A DNA stretch of 64,000 bases from Echinarachnius parma (lineage: Eukaryota; Echinodermata; Echinoidea; Clypeasteroida; Echinarachniidae). Position numbers and translations under genes: made by a program. The stretch spans positions 62,001 to 126,000 of the forward strand of contig JBAMJV010003962.1 of assembly GCA_037951105.1 (NCBI GenBank), in the 5' to 3' direction. Every line of letters begins with the position of its first letter. The stretch's first letter is position 1. Shown here piece after piece: positions 1 to 9,831 of the stretch. A model generated the notes under the pieces. That model was not told the origin of the DNA and made no database searches. It saw nothing but the letters and a program-made list of their open reading frames with translations.

Positions 1-55
1 TCTATTTATTCAGATGATATCTTGATGTATGTTTTCCCCCATTCCAATTCCTCAG

Positions 56-189
56 CAACCGTCATCTAACATGGACGATAGTGGGTTCTTCTCTATCCAA
101 GTGATCAGCAGGGCTCTGGTCTGTGTGGGGGGCTGCTGGAGCATTCCCATTGGCAGCTCAGAAGCTGGAACTGCCTCAATACAGCCTCA
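56..189 (+). CDS. ATXN3: ATXN3 exon: Josephin middle
   Basis: Acceptor ctcag at 51-55, donor gtaagt at 190. Starts in phase 0 with QPSSNMDDSGFF and leaves two bases, completed to Gln by the next exon. The second half (about 113-150) reads poorly against the family, although it is open. Confidence 0.92.
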
Positions 190-3100
190 GTAAGTACACC
201 AAACGTTGAGAGTTAAAGGTGATAACCACTACTGGTTGGAGTTTTTATATTATTTAAAAAAAATCACATGCTGTATAGCTTTCATGAGTACTGTTGAAAT
301 ATCAGCAGAGTTTAATTATATTTTGCATGATTCAATGCATATTTTTTGTCAAATTTGAAAATTAAAGTTGAACTCGCATTTCACTGTACATTATGGAAAT
401 GATCTCATGGGTACCTAGAGAAGTATTGATTTTTATCACATTTCACAGGGTTGCAAGCTTTTGGAGGGGGATCATTCTTATTTATAAGTCCTTAAATAAT
501 GTATTTCAAACCAGCCCATGCAAAACCCTCACCCCCCCCCCCCCCCCCCCCCCCCCCAACAAAAAAAATATATATATACAACAACAACAACAAACAAAAA
601 AACAAAAAATCAGAAAGAACCAGCACTTACACTTAATTACCTGAAAATCTGGGAAAAAACTATTACGTTCTTAGACGTTTGATAATCCTCCATTACAATG
701 TTAAAAAAGTAAATATAAATAACCAAAGTCCTCAGCTGCTGCTAGATAAGTGTGTTAATCTCCCAATTATAGCAGTAAGCCATACTGCATTTACATGTGT
801 TTAAATCATGTCCATTTATTAAAACAGTAGGGGCAAATTCTAGATGATCATTATGAGAAAGCTGAACAAACTTTTCAAACTAGTGTCCCATGATTGATCT
901 CCCTCAAAGAATAGAGAGTAATCTTATTACCTAATGAAGAACTCACTAAAGAGCAATATGCATTGTTACTTATCAATTTCTCTTTTCAGGAGAGAATGTG
1001 CGTTTATATGCAACTTTCGTGAGCACTGGCTGACTATTCGCAAACTAGGCAACCAGTGGTTTAACCTCAACTCGTTACTGACGGGCCCTGAGCTGATATC
1101 AGACACATATCTGGGCATGTTCCTCGCACAACTGCAGAAAGATGGTTAGTTTTGTTTGTTTGCTTGTCTGTTTGTTATTTGTAATACAAACGCCTCTGCA
1201 TCATTTTTTCGTTTTCAAGGAGATGATATAATAGTACTGTATTACAAGTGAAATTTATGATCTCAAATTCAACCCAAATAGAATACAGATAGATTGCAAT
1301 GAATTTTAATTTCTAGGTCATCTTGAATTTGTTTGCATGTTATAAATTAAAAAATTGGTTGCACCTTCTATTTGAAAAAGAGAATAAACCTTTCGAATTT
1401 AGAGTGGCTAAAATATGAGGGGGCATTTGTAAAGCTTCCCTTACATGTATGTTCATTAAATTAGATTGTTTTTGCCGAAGAGACAAGATGTTTTTTGTAT
1501 AGAGGAGAGGGGTTCTCAAAATACCCAAAACAATTCTCCCACACTTTAGATGCCTATATCAGTGGTACTGACAAGACAGGACCAACTCCTATCATAACTG
1601 GTCAAGTAATCTCTATTTTATTATTCCTTCTGTGCATGGAAACATTTCAAGGTTACTCCATATTTGTGATCCGGGGGAGTCTACCAGAGAGCGAGGCAGA
1701 CCAGCTATTGAGGCTCATCCCAGCTGTCCAGACAGAGAGACCCAAACTCCTCTCAGAACTGGCCCAGTCCTCTTCCTCCTCCTCCTCAACGTCTACTGCA
1801 TCCTCTGGGGCGAATGTCACGCAGGATGACCTCCAGAAGGCGCTTGAAGCCAGCAGGAAGGCAATGCCTGGTTTCCATGACAACGAATTGCAGGAAGCAA
1901 TCAAACTCAGTTTACAAGGTATGGAGAAATCCATATCAAATTCATGATTGATTCGGTTCATAAAAGTCAAAAGCTAGAAAGTGATTGATGTGTGTAAAAC
2001 TTGCTCCTCCTAGAGGTTGAATTTACATAGAGTAGAGTATCGCTCTCAAGGGAGTAGAAAGTGCACATTATGTGTCTGTTCGAAGACTGGGCCGGGTCAT
2101 GATATCGTGCATAAAGGGCTTAGAGCTGATCAACCATATTAAAGTTGCTATATAAATGTATAATTATTTGAAGTTTTCATAAAAAGCCAAACTAGACTAG
2201 GTTTGGAAAGGTAACTACTGATAATTTTCACAATTGAGACTTTTGCAGAATCAAAAGTCATAACTAGAATCAAGTAGTAGTATGTTGCTTGATCCATTCG
2301 GAATTAATCATGATAATACATGGGAAGTAGGGAAAAAAGAATTGATTTATTATTGTTTATTTCTTTTCATTTATCTTTGAAAGTCAATTTTAATTAATGT
2401 ACAACATTATTTTGGTACAGAGAGACAAACTGTGGATTTTCTTGAATATCATATAGGACAAATTTTTAATACGGATTACTTCATATTGTCAACTCAAGAT
2501 TTGTATCAACTTTTTTATTTGTTTGTAATCCTTACAGATAACGAAGGTTCCAGTGCCTCAAAAACCAGTGACCCTGTTAATATAGATGAAGTAAGAAGAA
2601 AGAGAGAAGCATATTTTAACAGGTATGTTCCATTGAAAAATATTATGCTATCTGGATTTGTGTCTCACCCCTTACTTTGATTACATTAAGATTTGAATAT
2701 AGAACAAAACTACACATTTAAGAGGAAAGGGTACATATACATATGCTTGCAAGTTTAGTTGGAATGGAACAAAGATTATTGAAAATAACTTGTAAACTGG
2801 CAAATTGGAAGGAAGATTTTGGATTAAAATCTATAACCAGCAAATGTCACAATTGGATGTGCCACTGACTCAAAATCATGAGGTCCTGAGCTCAAAACCC
2901 AAGTGTTGTCTTGGGTTTTATGTCTTTCAGCAAGAGATTTCAGAGTATAAATGGGTACTTAGGTGGGTGTCAATTAGCCTGATGCATCAAAAAGATTGGT
3001 TGCAGCTAGTATATGTTCCCCAGGGAGTTGAGAATTGCACAAGCTAATTTTGCTGGTTTGAAATGTGCCCAGATGACGAGTGGTAATATCTTTCTTTATG

Positions 3101-3516
3101 TAATTTTGTGCAATGTCTGGTATAGACATTTAATTTCTTCTAAATGAATTTCAATATTAGTAACCAACGGCCGATTGAAATTACTCCCTTGTTATGTTTC
3201 ACTTCACAGGCAAGCAACATCTCCAGATGCCACCACCGCCGCCTCATGCAACGGTGAAGAGAAATCTGATCAGCCAGTCATGCCTCCAACCACCCATAGT
3301 ACTCGGATCAAAGACTCATCATCTCCTCTTGAGAAAAAAGAGACGAATACAAATAACTCTGCAAAGACCTCAGATTTGTCTTGTTCGGCCGTCAGCAGGC
3401 AGGAGACTGGGGAGAAAGCTGTTACCACGGTTACCAATGATGACGACCTGACGGAGACGGCCATGCTAGAAGCTGCCATCAGGATGTCCATGGAATCGGT
3501 GGAGCAAAAAACATGA
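56..3516 (+). CDS. ATXN3: Ataxin-3 (Josephin deubiquitinase), 3' part, five exons
   Basis: Joined exons 56-189, 990-1144, 1652-1918, 2538-2622 and 3210-3516 give 315 residues ending in TGA; every junction is GT-AG and the phases agree. Seen: QPSSNMDDSGFFSIQVIS, then EHWLTIRKLGNQWFNLNSLL, which carries the Josephin catalytic His (EHW) and Asn (second N of FNLN), then the GYSIFV strand. The catalytic Cys exon lies outside the window. Downstream are a Ser-rich linker, UIM1 (DLQKALEAS), UIM2 (ELQEAIKLSLQG), the REAYF segment and a C-terminal UIM3 (MLEAAIRMSMESV). The polyglutamine tract that follows REAYF in human ataxin-3 is absent. Known of the family: a cysteine protease that trims ubiquitin chains and works with VCP/p97 and HHR23. 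Odd: residues near 113-150 look locally frameshifted (see findings). Identification is very secure. Confidence 0.96.
190..989 (+). other. ATXN3 intron with interspersed repeat
   Basis: GT-AG intron. Holds one copy of a dispersed repeat (268-540, second copy at 15363-15595), a 26-base C run at 532-557 and a short CAA/AAC-rich patch after it. No gene seen. Confidence 0.8.
990..1144 (+). CDS. ATXN3: ATXN3 exon: catalytic His/Asn
   Basis: Acceptor tcttttcag ends at 989, donor gttagt at 1145. Encodes RECAFICNFREHWLTIRKLG through LAQLQKD, with the Josephin His and Asn active-site residues. Confidence 0.96.
1652..1918 (+). CDS. ATXN3: ATXN3 exon: Josephin end, poly-Ser, UIM1 and UIM2
   Basis: Acceptor tttcaag ends at 1651, donor gtatgg at 1919. 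Encodes GYSIFVIRGSLPESEADQLL, a run of seven Ser in a Ser/Thr-rich linker, and two UIMs. The tcc/tct run suggests slippage in the Ser tract. Confidence 0.95.
1919..2537 (+). other. ATXN3 intron with possible SINE-like tail
   Basis: The stretch around 2040-2165 (GGGCCGGGTCATGATATCG, then ...GCTATATAAATG) resembles the 3' tail of tRNA-derived SINEs. This is weak, pattern-based evidence only. Nothing else recognised. Confidence 0.3.
2538..2622 (+). CDS. ATXN3: ATXN3 exon: REAYF segment
   Basis: Acceptor cttacag ends at 2537, donor gtatgt at 2623. Encodes DNEGSSASKTSDPVNIDEVR then RKREAYFN. In human ataxin-3 REAYF is followed by the poly-Gln tract; here Arg-Gln-Ala follows. Confidence 0.94.
2623..3209 (+). 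other. ATXN3 last intron; possible SINE at about 2840-3090
   Basis: The stretch with GTGCCACTGACTCAAAATC and ...AAATGGGTACTTAGGTGGG resembles tRNA-derived SINE bodies, but I could not delimit the ends. No coding signal. Confidence 0.25.
3210..3516 (+). CDS. ATXN3: ATXN3 terminal exon: UIM3 and stop
   Basis: Acceptor cttcacag ends at 3209. Encodes a low-complexity Ser/Thr/Asp linker and the C-terminal UIM (ETAMLEAAIRMSMESVEQKT), then TGA at 3514-3516. Confidence 0.95.
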
Positions 3517-3580
3517 ACATGTTCTAGCAGTAAAAGTGAACACATCTCATGGACTATGATTTACTGGTGACTATGTGTTG

Positions 3581-3767
3581 TACAGTCAAACCTGTCTGCG
3601 TGGCCAACTGTCTATAGCAGCCAACCTGCCTATAGTGGCCACAAAAAATGATCCCTTGTAGAGAAAATAGTCTTATGACTTAGGACACTTGTTATAGAGG
3701 TCATCTGTCTACAGTGGTCACTTTTCTTGTTTTCTCAAGGCGGTCACTATACATAGGTTTGTCTGTA
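3581..3767 (+). repeat. Foldback MITE family A (TACAGTCAAACCTGTC ends), copy 1
   Basis: Starts TACAGTCAAACCTGTCTGCG and ends with the inverted counterpart ATAGGTTTGTCTGTA; the inside alternates CTATAGCGGCCAC-like phrases. Lies in the ATXN3 3'UTR. Related copies at about 27606-27755 and 44446-44606. Confidence 0.7.
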
Positions 3768-4038
3768 TTTGATTGTGTGAATGGACTTCCTTCATTGTGA
3801 CCAGGGATGTATGTGTGTCCATTATGTCAACTATCTGTGATGACCGTTGATTGTGATGCAATCTTGATGTCACTAAATGGCACGTTCCAGTCAGTCATGT
3901 CACTGCATGTTATGACAAGCATAAGCAAGCATGGCATACTTCAAGACGGTCATGCTGGGAGATGTTGAGTAAATTGTTCTAGATGCTCAAAACATTAGTA
4001 ACTAGACTAGTTAGTGCACACTGCATAATACTGAGCTA

Positions 4039-4206
4039 GGCCCGTTGCAGAAAGAGATACAATCGATTGTAAGTTACAATTAATTGTATTTAAGTCAGAT
4101 CATGTGTTCTAAATGCAGAAATCTGATTGGATGAAATGCGCAAATGTTCTGACTTACAATCAATTGTAACTTACAATCGATTGTATCTCTTTCTGCAACG
4201 GGGCCC
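4039..4206 (+). repeat. Palindromic MITE family B (GGGCCC-GTTGCAGAAAGAG), copy 1
   Basis: The two halves are near-perfect inverted repeats: CGTTGCAGAAAGAGATACAA at the left, TTGTATCTCTTTCTGCAACG at the right, with internal ATCGATTGTAAGTTACAATT. Other copies at 50835-51000 and 58629-59398. Confidence 0.85.
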
Positions 4207-6648
4207 ATGTGTGCTTCACAAAGTGTGCAAGGCTTTTCAGTTTGGCACAGCACATCTGATCAAACAATCTGAATCAACTGTTATTGAAGATGACTCCAAA
4301 ACAATTGTAGCAGTATCATCAGGTATGGCAGTAGATGAGCGAGAACATGCATACATACAGCTGATTTATAAAAGACATCTTCATGCAGTAGTCCACTATA
4401 TCAATGAGTAAATATAAAGGTCTCCAATATTGCTATAATGTCTATTTAGTAGAAAACATGAATGCTGCTCATAGAGTCCTACTGGGAGAATCTAGAATAC
4501 TTTTTAATGCATACAAAGTGTAGATAGGAAATGTGAGCACACCTTGTGATGAGTTCATGTACATTATATGCTAAGAATGTGTAATTGTGTGTGAGAAAGA
4601 CATTAAAGGTGAATGACAGTAGTGGGAAACGCCCCACCCCCTAAAAATGAAATGTACCGCTCTTATTACCAACCATGTGAAAGAATATAGTTTTACTAAT
4701 ATGGGATTATACAAATTTGGCCAAGAAACCGCCTACTAATTGAGTATATTTGCAAAATTATAAATTGATCTGTTGGCGATAGATATCGCACACACGGAAT
4801 CGCGCATGTGCTACGTGCAATTTGACCACGTGCGTTCGCTATACGGCTTGTCCCAGCTTGTCGATATCTCTAGTCAGCGCTAGCGGCACGGACAGGTGCG
4901 AACATGCGGCTGGATTTATACATTTCACGGAGCGGTATTGGATTTCTTCCGATATTTCTGCATTTAACGCATCGTAAGGTTCGGAGTTTAGCACGCAAGC
5001 CCTTTTTAGATACTTATTCAACAATATTGATCAATTATAAATGTTTTCTGTAACTTTCCCAAAACTGTTATTCATCTTTAATGTTATAGGAATCATCAAA
5101 GTGACCATTATTTTGTTTTGTTAACTCTTCCATGTGTATTGGCATTGTCCCAGCTGGTGTACATGTGCATACATGTAGGATTTGTCATTGTTATTATGCC
5201 TCTTTGTATTCCTGCCAGATATCAATTTATTATCATGACTTTTTTGCTCTAATTTATGTATGATTAGGCAATAGATATTGCAAATAGTACTGCAAAATTG
5301 TATAATGTCTATAATGTATAAATGTATAAAATGTAAAATTTGATTATTTCCGAAGAACACCACTTTCTATAAAATTAGACTTTCATTTGCTACTGTCAGT
5401 TTGCATGTATTATTTACTTTCTTTTATAAATTATGCAATGTATTCAAGATGTGGAACATGGCTGAGCAAATATTACTGCAGTGTTATTATCAGCATTGAG
5501 CTAGAGTGTTCCATATATAAAAGCAATGTTCGCAAGTCTAGCTCTTTTAGATTATTTGTCATGTTTCCCCTGAACATATAATGAAATGCTAACAGATGTG
5601 GGAGTTGTCTGCCGGGCAGTGCCTGTCCTATCGTCAAGTTATCTGTCTATATTGCCTGTCATATTGATGTAATGTATCTCTTTAGCACCAAAGTGCAAAT
5701 TAAGTGTAGCTTTAATAGTCTCCAGTTATATAACTTAAGTGCAATGTAGTAGAAATCTATTCACATTAATAACTTCTAAAAAACACTTACACAGGCTGGG
5801 CGTCATTGTATTGCATTTTAATGTTGACTGCGGAATGTTTTTAGATTGTCTAAGTGGGGTGGGGTGACGAAGGTCATTGAGTTTTTTACTCTTTGCTTTA
5901 TCTGAGACCATTTGTCTCGGGTAAAGAATCCGCTATGATCATAGTAAAGCTCACACCATCATTTTTTCACAGACTTTGTTGAAGGTAATTTGTGCAGGAA
6001 AAAAAATTAACTAATTTATTATTACCACTTTTGTTGTATTGTGCTTCCTAATTGTAATATTCAAAGATAAAAGTGTCAACTCATTTGACATGTGACTTTG
6101 TAATTGCCTTTCTCGTTATAAAATAATGTGCTTCAAACACTGTTGATAGTAATTCTTGTTTATTATTCATGCCCATTTATTCAGAAAAAATCACGAAGAT
6201 ATGCTCTTCAACCAGCAATTGAAATGTTAGTGCCTTTATTTGTTATTTGGTTATTCGCATTCTTTTTTAATGCAGCTATTAAAAATAAACTTGAAAAGTC
6301 TATAATTATAATGGATGAATTGGATCTTTGTTTTGTTCTGTTCTTTCCTTCATGTTTGACATTATAATTAGAAATATTGGCACTTTAGATTATAATATCA
6401 CTACTCTTTCTGAATACATACTTTTAATTAATTGGTTTATTGGTCAAATAAAGACGTTATAGATGACTAAATTATATCTTCATTAGAATGAAAGCGATCA
6501 CATTCCAACTTTCAAATGAATGAGACAAAAAAGGTGCTGATTTTAGGTAGGTTTCTGGAATTACTGACATTGCCTCTTTATTTTCATTAAATATTTCCCA
6601 AATAAGAAAAAGGAACTGAAAATGTACAGATGAATGTACTGTATTTCT
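4207..6648 (+). other. Probable ATXN3 3'UTR / intergenic
   Basis: AT-rich with scattered short ORFs that have no recognisable domains. At 4603 a TTAAAGGTGAATG end resembles the TTAA-flanked MITEs, but I found no matching right end. No other feature supported. Confidence 0.5.
6447..6452 (+). promoter_or_regulatory. Candidate ATXN3 poly(A) signal
   Basis: AATAAA in TGGTCAAATAAAGACG. It is the last canonical hexamer before a cluster of mobile elements. Several other hexamers exist upstream, so this is only a candidate for the distal 3' end. Confidence 0.25.
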
Positions 6649-6828
6649 TTAAAGGGATAGTTGAGTTTTGGTATAGAGGGTGCTACACAAAATACATTTT
6701 TTGTGAGATAATGAAAAACTGAGTGTCAAATTCGAAAGAGCATACAATTTTACTGACAGAATAAACTTTATTTGATCAAAATCGGTTCAGAAATGGCTGA
6801 AATCCATAAACATAACCATTGGGCCCTA
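6649..6828 (+). repeat. TTAA-flanked MITE family C (AGGGATAGTTGAG), 5' fragment
   Basis: Begins TTAAAGGGATAGTTGAGTTT and matches the first ~180 bases of the full copy at 57890-58466, then breaks off at CATAACCATTGGGCCC. Confidence 0.8.
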
Positions 6829-6895
6829 CAAGGGTTTTGCAGAATGCAGATCCCTTTCTGATCTTTTGTTGTGGGCCACATCATAAACTTGGGTG

Positions 6896-6990
6896 TAGGT
6901 GTGTGTGTATGTTTGTTTTTTGTGTGTGTTTGTAAATACATACATGTGAGTATGTGTGCATGCATGTGTGTGTGTGTGTGTGTGTATGTG
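6896..6990 (+). repeat. (TG)n-rich microsatellite
   Basis: Degenerate TG repeats with TATG interruptions, purest at about 6964-6985. The His/Thr-rich minus-strand ORFs here are artefacts of this repeat. Confidence 0.9.
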
Positions 6991-7302
6991 TGTAGAAAAA
7001 TACTGTAAGTTTGCATGAAAAAAGTGATTTTTTTGTTTTTTTGTTAATCTTTACCATGTATTCATCTATATGTGTGATTGCCCCCCCCCCCCCCCCCAAC
7101 AAACAAGTCAAAGTTCATCCTGAAGTGCCCCTGCTATAAGTTGAGATGAAAATTGCATACCTTGGCCCCTCTCCTTTTAGTTGACAGATGAAAAACTTGG
7201 ATTTAGTGAAGTGAGTTGTTTGAAAACAGTCTAATTATTCTTGTTGGCCTAAAAAATGAAATTATTGTTAAAATTCTAAAAGAGAAAGAAACGGTACAGG
7301 GA

Positions 7303-7440
7303 CCAGGCGCGCCAATTCCATCCGAAAACACAATCCCAATGCATTGGGGGGGGGCAGATCATTGTTCACAGACAGTGCTCGCCCCCCCCCCCCCCCCCCC
7401 CCCCCCAATGCATTGTGTTTTCGGATGGAATCCGCGCCTC
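7303..7440 (+). repeat. Short foldback element around a C/G run
   Basis: Left arm AATTCCATCCGAAAACACAA followed by CCCAATGCATTGGGGGGGG; right arm a 25-base C run, CAATGCATTG, then TGTTTTCGGATGGAAT. The arms are inverted copies and bring a G run and a C run into pairing position. Confidence 0.8.
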
Positions 7441-7616
7441 TGACAGGGACCACTTATCACTCAGACCACATTATGTTTATTAGTTGAAATAGACAATACT
7501 GGTTCTGCATGCTCCAAATATTCGTTCAGGGTCTGCTCCCCTATAATATATATTTCAGTGCAGTATCTGTGGGCATGGGGGCACGTTTGTCACCCAGTAT
7601 CTATTTTGGCTGCATG

Positions 7617-7635
7617 CCCCCCCCCCCCCCCCCCC
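7617..7635 (+). repeat. Poly-C run (19)
   Basis: Mononucleotide C run about 170 bases upstream of the CGRRF1 start codon; another C run (17) lies at 7081-7097. Confidence 0.95.
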
Positions 7636-7807
7636 AACTCAGTCATACCATGTTATACGCCTCACCACTACCCCATATCATGGAGATCAAGATTTTATAA
7701 ACAAAAACTTGTTCTTTTTTCATTATCAGTTTCACTAGCTCTGCCAGCGAGGCTGTAACAAATGTAAAAAAGCGTGTGGATCATAGACTACGTCGAGACC
7801 TGCAAAA

Positions 7808-7917
7808 ATGGCTCAATCGACGGAAGAGGCGGCCATGGAAAGTGGAATAGATTCTGTATTCCTACCAATCATTGCCATCATATGTTGTCTTTCAGCCTTC
7901 TGTTTCTACTTGCAGCG
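7808..7917 (+). CDS. CGRRF1: CGRRF1 exon 1: start and membrane segment
   Basis: ATG in GCAAAAATGG (A at -3, G at +4); encodes MAQSTEEAAMESGIDSVF then the hydrophobic stretch to LQ. Donor gtaagt at 7918. A second in-frame ATG lies at codon 10, but the first has the better context. Confidence 0.85.
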
Positions 7918-9756
7918 GTAAGTGCCATCGAATTATCAAGAATATCATTACATGACATGTTTTTGTTGATTGTTATACTCCATAATAAAAAGCTGCTGAA
8001 CTTGTACCTAGAAGTATTGACGCAACTACGGGAGTCCAGCCCGATGGTACCCTAATAGCGCCTCGTACGCGATGAGTTCAGCATCAGCGGCACGTAATGT
8101 ATACTAACTCTCGTACACTCTTAACTCAAGTGAACGCTACCGCGGAGCGGTAGCGTTCAAGGTCGGGCTCATAGTGCCCCCGAATTTATGCGCTAATGTG
8201 CACAATAAGTGTGCTTAAAATTATAGATATGATACGGTACTTACCACCGTGTAGATGATACATATGTTATGCAACTATGGGGTGGATCAGAATGATGATT
8301 TTTCGCTCCATTCCGCATCAAAATGAGTGATTTATGCACCTCCTCGACTTCTATCTGTGTTATATCGCAACTTGGGAACGAGCGATGATCAGGCGAACGC
8401 GCGGGTACGGTCTCCTTTCATGTACCGCGCCCGCCGAATAGATGGCAGATCTGACTCGCGCGTTTAGTGGTCGTACGGTAATCGATCGTTCAGAAGTCGC
8501 GATACAACACAGATAGAAGTCGATGATGTGCATAAATCACTCATTTTGATGCGGAATGGAGCGAAAAATCATCATTCTGATCCACCCCATAGTTGCATAA
8601 CATATGTATCATCTGCACGGTGGTAAGTACCGTATCATATCTATAATTTTAAGCACACTTATTGTGCACATTAGCGCATAAATTCGGGGGCACTATGAGC
8701 CCGACCTTGAACGCTACCGCTCCGCGGTAGCGTTCACTTGAGTTAGTACACTCTAACACCTATGTCATAGGCAGGCTGCAGTAAATAAGTTTGTGAGACT
8801 GGCAAAAATCATTAAAAAAAAACATTTCTAGCTAAAATCTCACCTTTGCAGTAAATTTGTTCCCACTTGTTCCATCGATATGTATTTATAAAATATTGGT
8901 GGCTTATTCGCTCTATAGTTTGCACTTGTTCGCGCTAATTAGTAGGACTGCAGCTGCAGTGCACAGCTACATGACAATATGATTGAACTTAGTTTCATTC
9001 TTTATTTCTGTTTAAATTCTATCACACATGAATACATAATGTAATTTAACCAGGGGAAGGTACTGCAAGAGCACCATGTCATGCCATTCTCTTCTGGGTA
9101 TGAGGGAATCTTTCACATGAAATAGATATTTTCTCTTGATTACAATGATTTTGTCTTCCTTAGTTTAATCCTGACTTTCTTACATGTATAACTTTTGTTT
9201 CTTTTGTTCTCATTTTGCCTGAATCTATTTCATATATTCCCTGTTTTCCTTCACTATTTCCTACCTTCCCTCATAATTCTCTTTTCTGCTTGTAAACATT
9301 TTATGCGACTACTCTTGGTTCTGTATAGTTTGGAGCTTCCACACTTGGCAGACAGTATGTGGCAAGAACCCGAACCCATTCCAGAGTCCAGAGTCACTTC
9401 AACAACCCTTCCATTTAAAGTCAAGATTTGTGATAAGCCATCATTCCAAGCATCTATGAGAGGTAAGTACAGGTTTGTTATTCCATTTCTTGTCTTTAAA
9501 AAGTTTCACTTTTACAGGGTAGTGCACCATTTTTTCAACAATAGAGATATGGTTATCCGGTGTAATCATTTTAAAAGGTTCTCTGTTTTTTTATTAAAAC
9601 TACAGTTTACTGTGAAATTTATTAATACAAATGTTAGTAATATTTAGTGCCTGTAACCGATCATCGGATAGGCATGCCGATCACGATCCGATCATACATG
9701 ATCGGACCGTTTTTGCCGATTTCCGATCATGCAGAAAAAATCGGAAGATCGGATCG

Positions 9757-9831
<75 letters not shown>

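Noticed and set aside
1653-1970. 105-aa minus ORF with poly-Glu
   Set aside because: Antisense of the ATXN3 Ser-rich exon.
9195-9647. 150-aa plus ORF
   Set aside because: Reads through intron, CGRRF1 exon 2 and intron; only 9329-9462 is coding by splice and homology evidence.
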